In this document: positions 5,842-9,289 of the stretch, one piece after another
Position numbering within the stretch: position 1 is the stretch's first letter
Layout: every line of letters begins with the position of its first letter
From: a candidate division Zixibacteria bacterium 4484_93
Lineage (GTDB): Bacteria > UBP14 > UBA6098 > 4484-93
Length of the DNA stretch: 9,289 bases
Direction of reading: 5' to 3'
Assembly (NCBI GenBank): GCA_002085385.1
Contig: NATO01000096.1
Location: 1-9,289, forward strand
Notes under the pieces: model-generated
The model's database searches: none
Told to the model about the DNA's origin: nothing
The model's input: only the letters and a program-made list of their open reading frames with translations
Position numbers and translations under genes: made by a program

Positions 5842-8695
5842 ATCTAAAGACGGTTCATACAGGATAATCTCAAAAGCGGTTCAGCGGCAACTTTTCCCTC
5901 AGGCAATTGGTTATGCAGAAAAATATCTAAGGAAAATTTTGCCCGATATCGAGGATGAGAAAAATCCATATCTTCTTCTCGATGTTGGAATTTTGCTCTA
6001 CCGGTTATCTCGCCTCGATGAGGCTCGCCTCGGTGAGGCAAAGAAACTGCTCTTCAAATCTGGCAGGCTATTCTTGAACTCCTTTGACATCCCTGCTTCG
6101 AGGAGATGCTTCTTCCTGTTTTATTCGATTGCCAAGAGAAAATCCGACAGGATGAATCGGATAAAGGGGTTGAAGAATATTGCACTCGGATACAAGCGGA
6201 TAAGGGATTTTGATAGAGCGAGAGAATATTACAGAAAGGCTCTCAAACTCTCTGGTGGTGATAAGGCTGTGGAAGGCGGCATCTACAACGACTTAGGTGT
6301 TGTCGATTTTGAGGCAGGCAAGATAAAATCTGCTCTGTCGAACTACCAGCTTGCCCTGAAGATGCTCTCCGGGAGCGGCAAGCAGGAGATAATCCTCTTG
6401 AACAACATCGGCAATATCCATCTTGAGAAAGGGGAAATAGATAAAGCTGAATCCCTTTTTCGGAAGGCACTCGAGATTGCAAGGGATATATCGCATCTAC
6501 AGTTTGAATCGATTCTGCTCTTGAACCTCGCCTATGCGAGGCTCACTCGTGGCGATTTCGATGATGCAGTGAGAATTGCGAGGGAATCTGCTACTATCTC
6601 GCGCGCCAAGCCAGGCGGGGAGCCATACTATGCCGAGGCAGTTCTTGTGATGACGGAAGCTTATCTCTCCCTCGGTGAGTTTGCCCTGTCGCACAAAGCA
6701 CTCGACGAGGCATCGGAGATAACTGCAAGACTCGGAGGTAGACTGAAACTGCTCGAACTCCGCGAGAGATTGCTCCTTTCCGCATATACATCCAAGAAAC
6801 TGGATGGAACGGATGAGATGCTGGCATTCTCCCGCCTGTTCCCGGAGAAGGAATCGGTCAAGCTGCTTGTCGCATACTATATATATTCGCTTGCGGTCGA
6901 GAAGATTTCCCCCGATTCGGTACCCGATTCGGTAGTTGAAAAAATAAAGGAATTATATAGAATTAAAAGAGTAAATAATAGAGAATATGGGCTGGTTGTT
7001 TTGCTCTCCGCTTTGAGGCTTTTCCCGACGGCGAGGGAGCAGGCTATTTCACTCTATCAGGAAGGACGCCTGCATCCGACGGATGATGTGCTCTATCAGA
7101 AGGTAATGGAGAGATTAGAATCGCTTGACGGTATGAAAAAGGGGGTATCAAATCTTGGTAAATTTGGGAGCGAACAGTTTATAACCAGTTCTGATAAGGC
7201 GGTTCACGAGCTTCTGGATATTATCCTTGCGATAAACTCTGAACATTCGCTCGATGCACTTTTCTCGAGGATATTGGACGGTGTAATAAGGGTTGCCAGA
7301 ACAGAACGGGCACTCCTCTTTATCCGGGAGGGAGAAGATTTTCCTCTCGTTGCAGCGAGAGGAGAAGGGGGCAGGTCAATCCCGCTTGATACGGTTCGCT
7401 GGAGCCATTCCATCGTGGATAAAATAAGGCGGACAGGTGAATCGGTTCTCGCCGAAAATGCACTCGAGGATGAACAGTTCTCCGTTGCTGCGAGCGTCAT
7501 CGACCTTAAACTGCGGACGGTTCTCGCTGTTCCCGTCAGGTTCGGCAGCAAGCTTCTTGGGATAATCTATACCGACTCGAGGGCGGAGGTCGGCAGGTTC
7601 ACAGATGAGGATATGCGGGTTCTCGAAGCTCTCTCGCAACAGGTTGGTGTCGCCATTCAGAATACAAGCTACATATCGGAACTGGAGTCGGAGCGGGAAG
7701 CTCTGAGAACCACCTTCGGACAGCTCGAGAGGCTCGATTTCGTCGGTGAATCGGATGCGATAAAATCCGTTCTCGAACGTGTATCTGTTATTGCCCCGAC
7801 AGATTTCACAGTGCTTATAACAGGCGAAACCGGTGTTGGCAAGGAGCTTCTGGCTCGGATAATCCACGCGAATAGCCGCAGGAAGGATAAACCATTTGTC
7901 ATCATTAACTGTGCAGCAATCCCGGAAACGCTGCTCGAGAGCGAGCTATTCGGGTATGAGAAGGGTGCATTCACCGGAGCCACAACGAGCAAGCCAGGAC
8001 TTTTCGAGCTGGCAGATGCTGGGACGCTGTTTATGGATGAGATAGGCGATATGCCACTCGCCATTCAGGCAAAGCTTTTGCGAGCCATTGAGGATAAAAG
8101 CGTTCAGAGGCTCGGCGGGAGGTCTCCTGTGAAAGTGGATGTCAGGATAATCGCCGCGACTAACAGGGACTTAGAAGCACTCTGCAAGGACGGTGGCTTC
8201 CGACAAGACCTGTTCTTTCGCCTCTCAGGAATAAGGGTGGAGATTCCACCGCTTCGGGAGCGGCCAGAGGATATACCGCTCCTTGTCGAGAGGTTCGTCA
8301 AGAGGTTTGCACAGGAGATTGATAAAGAGATAATCGGTATATCGCCACTCGTGATAAAGCAGCTGAAGAGCCTTCCCTGGAACGGGAATGTCCGTGAACT
8401 GGAAAACCTCGTTAGGGAGATGGTGCTGTTCTCCGAGGGGAAGCTTATAACTATGGACGATATTCCCGGTGAATGGACGAGGAGCACAGGTAGCGAAGAA
8501 GCTCCTATTGCAGCGAATCTCGAGGAGATGAAATCGCTGAAGAGACGCTACTGTGATGAGGTGGAGAAGAAAAGCATTGAAGCAGTTCTTAAAAGATGTG
8601 GCTGGAATGTGACGAGGGCGGCGGAGCTTTTTGGTATAAATCGTGTTCGTTTGCACAGTTTGATAAAGAAGTACGGGCTAAAGAGAAACAAATAA
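5804..8695 (+). CDS. Sigma-54-dependent transcriptional activator with TPR and GAF domains
   Basis: This bacterial enhancer-binding protein (963 residues from ATG 5804; 970 if from GTG 5783) uses ATP hydrolysis to open promoters held by sigma-54 RNA polymerase. In order: an N-terminal stretch resembling the region that follows STAND ATPases; TPR repeats (~120-310); a helical linker; a GAF domain (~485-625); the AAA+ core with Walker A GETGVGKE (674-681), the sigma-54 contact loop GAFTGA (721-726), Walker B GTLFMDEIGD (Asp745, Glu746), ATNRD sensor, FRQDLFFRLS with Arg fingers and GNVRELENL; and a Fis-type helix-turn-helix (NVTRAAELFGINRVRLHSLI, ~935-955). All key residues are present, so it should be active. 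There is no response-regulator receiver domain, so control should come through TPR/GAF, ligand or the adjacent kinase. The gene overlaps the kinase by 38 bp. The likely target is the sigma-54 promoter just downstream. Confidence 0.95.
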   Translation: MALYLLRKGIVFESKDGSYRIISKAVQRQLFPQAIGYAEKYLRKILPDIEDEKNPYLLLDVGILLYRLSRLDEARLGEAKKLLFKSGRLFLNSFDIPASRRCFFLFYSIAKRKSDRMNRIKGLKNIALGYKRIRDFDRAREYYRKALKLSGGDKAVEGGIYNDLGVVDFEAGKIKSALSNYQLALKMLSGSGKQEIILLNNIGNIHLEKGEIDKAESLFRKALEIARDISHLQFESILLLNLAYARLTRGDFDDAVRIARESATISRAKPGGEPYYAEAVLVMTEAYLSLGEFALSHKALDEASEITARLGGRLKLLELRERLLLSAYTSKKLDGTDEMLAFSRLFPEKESVKLLVAYYIYSLAVEKISPDSVPDSVVEKIKELYRIKRVNNREYGLVVLLSALRLFPTAREQAISLYQEGRLHPTDDVLYQKVMERLESLDGMKKGVSNLGKFGSEQFITSSDKAVHELLDIILAINSEHSLDALFSRILDGVIRVARTERALLFIREGEDFPLVAARGEGGRSIPLDTVRWSHSIVDKIRRTGESVLAENALEDEQFSVAASVIDLKLRTVLAVPVRFGSKLLGIIYTDSRAEVGRFTDEDMRVLEALSQQVGVAIQNTSYISELESEREALRTTFGQLERLDFVGESDAIKSVLERVSVIAPTDFTVLITGETGVGKELLARIIHANSRRKDKPFVIINCAAIPETLLESELFGYEKGAFTGATTSKPGLFELADAGTLFMDEIGDMPLAIQAKLLRAIEDKSVQRLGGRSPVKVDVRIIAATNRDLEALCKDGGFRQDLFFRLSGIRVEIPPLRERPEDIPLLVERFVKRFAQEIDKEIIGISPLVIKQLKSLPWNGNVRELENLVREMVLFSEGKLITMDDIPGEWTRSTGSEEAPIAANLEEMKSLKRRYCDEVEKKSIEAVLKRCGWNVTRAAELFGINRVRLHSLIKKYGLKRNK
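6011..6040 (+). repeat. 15-bp imperfect in-frame tandem duplication
   Basis: CGCCTCGATGAGGCT is followed at once by CGCCTCGGTGAGGCA (13 of 15 identical), encoding RLDEA-RLGEA near the N terminus of the activator. It keeps the frame and looks like replication slippage in a helical region. Confidence 0.7.
6911..6934 (+). repeat. 12-bp perfect in-frame tandem duplication
   Basis: CCCGATTCGGTA occurs twice head to tail, encoding PDSV-PDSV in the linker between the TPR and GAF domains of the activator. It is followed by an AT-rich stretch (about 6935-6990). Slippage in a tolerant linker is the simple reading. Confidence 0.85.
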
Positions 8696-8723
8696 ATTAC
8701 ATTAGAAACAAATAAATTACTTT
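8684..8723 (+). repeat. 20-bp tandem direct repeat spanning the activator stop codon
   Basis: AGAAACAAATAAATTACATT (8684-8703) is followed by AGAAACAAATAAATTACTTT (8704-8723), 19 of 20 identical. The first copy holds the last codons and TAA of the activator; the second is non-coding. Read on the minus strand each copy is GTAATTTATTTGTTTC-like and matches the element at 8781-8800 at about 16 of 20 positions, so these may be distal activator-binding sites as well as a duplication. Confidence 0.85.
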
Positions 8724-8780
8724 AGGTGAAACTTGTTATTGCACGCAAAAATGGGCGGAATGACGATAAATGATTTTTAA

Positions 8781-8800
8781 AATGTAATATTTATGTTACT
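8781..8800 (+). promoter_or_regulatory. Candidate enhancer (UAS) for the sigma-54 activator
   Basis: The core GTAATATTTATGTTAC (8784-8799) is an interrupted palindrome with 6 of 8 arm pairs matching: GTAA pairs with TTAC, and the inner AT with AT. Its centre lies about 98 bp before the predicted start point (~8890), within the usual range for dimeric Fis-type enhancer sites. It shares 16 of 20 bases with the minus-strand reading of the 20-bp repeat copies. Assignment to the neighbouring activator is inference. Confidence 0.55.
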
Positions 8801-8819
8801 TTCGTTTGCGCCGGTCTAT

Positions 8820-8839
8820 ACTGTAATTTCCGTAACTCC
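8820..8839 (+). promoter_or_regulatory. Weaker candidate enhancer half-site pair
   Basis: ACTGTAATTTCCGTAACTCC resembles the element at 8781-8800 in its left half (TGTAAT) and also ends in a GTAAC box, at about -60 from the predicted start point. The match to the repeat family is only about 12 of 20, so it could be chance. Confidence 0.3.
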
Positions 8840-8847
8840 TTGAAAAC

Positions 8848-8862
8848 CAATCTGATAGATTG
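8848..8862. repeat. Short inverted repeat abutting the -24 element
   Basis: CAATCT-GAT-AGATTG is a perfect 6-bp inverted repeat with a 3-nt centre. It ends one base before the TTGGCAC box. It could be an operator or a chance palindrome; it has no T-run and is not a terminator. Confidence 0.5.
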
Positions 8863-8879
8863 TTGGCACAATAGTTGCT
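8863..8879 (+). promoter_or_regulatory. Sigma-54 (-24/-12) promoter
   Basis: TTGGCACAATAGTTGCT matches the sigma-54 consensus TGGCAC-N5-TTGC[A/T] at every conserved position, with GG at 8865-8866 and GC at 8877-8878, correctly spaced. Transcription should start near 8890, leaving a leader of about 34 nt before the ATG at 8924. It lies 168 bp after a complete sigma-54 activator gene, which strengthens the call. Confidence 0.9.
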
Positions 8880-8912
8880 CCTCTATTTGCGGATGATGTC
8901 GAAAATAAAAAG

Positions 8913-8917
8913 GGAGG
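8913..8917 (+). promoter_or_regulatory. Ribosome binding site of the secreted-protein gene
   Basis: GGAGG within AGGGAGGG lies 6 nt before ATG 8924. It is the strongest signal of its kind in this half of the window and fixes the start of the partial gene. Confidence 0.85.
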
Positions 8918-8923
8918 GTTAAG

Positions 8924-9289
8924 ATGAATAGGTTTATCAAGTTTTCAGTTCTGCTTATGGTAGTCCTTTTGTGGGGAGGGCTGCTATTTGCTCAGTATCC
9001 ACCGGCGGATAGCTGTCCGCCTGTAATCAGCGAGCTTATGCCTTATCCCGGCGCAAGGGGTGTTCCTCGTGATGCCGAAATTCGGTTTAATGTTCGGGAA
9101 CCGACTGGATGTCCAGCATCGGGTATTGACACTACCACCGGGCATCTGGAGATATGGATTGGAGAGACACGCTGGCTTGAGACGGATGAGCTGCGTTATG
9201 AGGGATATGGATACTACTGCTGGGTCAGTTGGTCCGGTGATAGTTTGCCGCCCGGAGCCCACATCAGAGCCTGTGTCAGCATCTCCGAC
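8924..9289 (+). CDS. Secreted protein with Ig-like domain, 3' end missing
   Basis: A reading frame with no stop codon runs from ATG 8924 to the end of the window (122 codons). Residues 1-23 form a signal peptide: a basic start (MNRFIK), a hydrophobic core and a likely cleavage after LLFA. The mature part begins with a Pro-rich segment and then PPVISELMPYPGARGVPRD-AEIRFNV, followed by alternating strands (LEIWIGETRWLE, YYCWVSWSG, LPPGAHIRACVSISD). This pattern resembles bacterial Ig-like (Big_5-type) repeats of secreted or surface proteins. Cysteines at 31, 63, 99 and 117 could form disulfides. There is no lipobox, so it is not a lipoprotein. Expression is predicted to depend on sigma-54 through the promoter at 8863-8879. 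Its full length, anchor and role lie beyond the window, so no specific function is assigned. Confidence 0.85.
   Translation, partial: MNRFIKFSVLLMVVLLWGGLLFAQYPPADSCPPVISELMPYPGARGVPRDAEIRFNVREPTGCPASGIDTTTGHLEIWIGETRWLETDELRYEGYGYYCWVSWSGDSLPPGAHIRACVSISD

Larger units (their letters stand above)
8696..8923. other. 228-bp intergenic regulatory region
   Basis: This is the only sizeable non-coding stretch in the window. It is visibly more AT-rich than the genes. It holds the second copy of the 20-bp repeat, an interrupted palindrome (8784-8799), a weaker related element (8820-8839), a small inverted repeat (8848-8862), a sigma-54 promoter (8863-8879), a short leader and the ribosome binding site of the next gene. 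No GC-rich hairpin with a T-run is seen, so there is no clear intrinsic terminator for the upstream operon. Confidence 0.8.

Noticed and set aside
6880..6900. AT-rich ACTATATATATTCG as an NrdR box
   Set aside because: It is inside the activator coding sequence, matches poorly in the outer arms, and is far from any reductase gene.
4780..8525. Frequent CTCGAG hexamers
   Set aside because: They follow from the Leu-Glu codon pair CTC GAG in Leu/Glu-rich proteins and show no regular spacing.
8744..8810. CGCAAA ... TTTGCG as a terminator stem
   Set aside because: The arms are about 55 nt apart and there is no following T-run.
8794..8822. Possible sigma-70 promoter with TATACT at 8817-8822
   Set aside because: The box at -35 distance (TGTTAC) is poor, and the perfect sigma-54 site lies just downstream.
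1..9289. CRISPR array, insertion sequence, tRNA or rRNA
   Set aside because: No regularly spaced repeats, transposase-like frame, terminal inverted repeats or cloverleaf were seen on either strand.

Overview
This window looks like bacterial chromosome from a Gram-negative-type lineage that uses sigma-54 and encodes long TPR, kinase and regulator proteins. By eye it has roughly balanced base composition. The gene style (archaeal-type phosphohexomutase loop, NrdR, Ser/Thr kinase, AAA ATPase, TPR, secreted Ig-like protein) recalls uncultured FCB-related phyla such as WOR-3 or Cloacimonadota. That placement is an impression from gene content, not a measurement.

Layout. Positions 1-8695 are one tightly packed plus-strand run of six genes in which every neighbouring pair overlaps (4, 4, 8, 8 and 38 or 59 bp). 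In order they are: the 3' part of a phosphoglucosamine/phosphomannomutase; nrdR; a GT4 glycosyltransferase; a polytopic O-antigen ligase/polymerase-like protein with a TPR tail; a Ser/Thr protein kinase joined to an ATPase-like domain; and a large TPR-GAF-AAA+-Fis sigma-54-dependent activator. The promoter of this run lies before the window. A 228-bp non-coding gap follows (8696-8923), and then a secreted Ig-like protein that runs off the right edge.

How it may fit together. The first four genes point to sugar activation, glycan assembly and export, with NrdR (ribonucleotide reductase control) as a passenger. The last two look like a signalling pair. The gap contains a consensus -24/-12 sigma-54 promoter (TTGGCAC-N5-TTGCT, 8863-8879) pointing at the secreted-protein gene. 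Upstream of it lie several copies of a GTAAT...TTAC-like element at distances suited to enhancer binding. The simplest model is that the kinase/ATPase and the adjacent activator control the secreted protein through these elements.

Oddities. The kinase-ATPase and activator genes look like the two halves of a protein that elsewhere can be one chain. They are in different frames and overlap, so the split could be natural fission, a frameshift, a sequencing error or a programmed event. The ATPase half has a shortened, probably defective P-loop, and the kinase is a non-RD type with a very short activation segment. The activator gene carries three short tandem duplications (15, 12 and 20 bp), the last at its stop codon.
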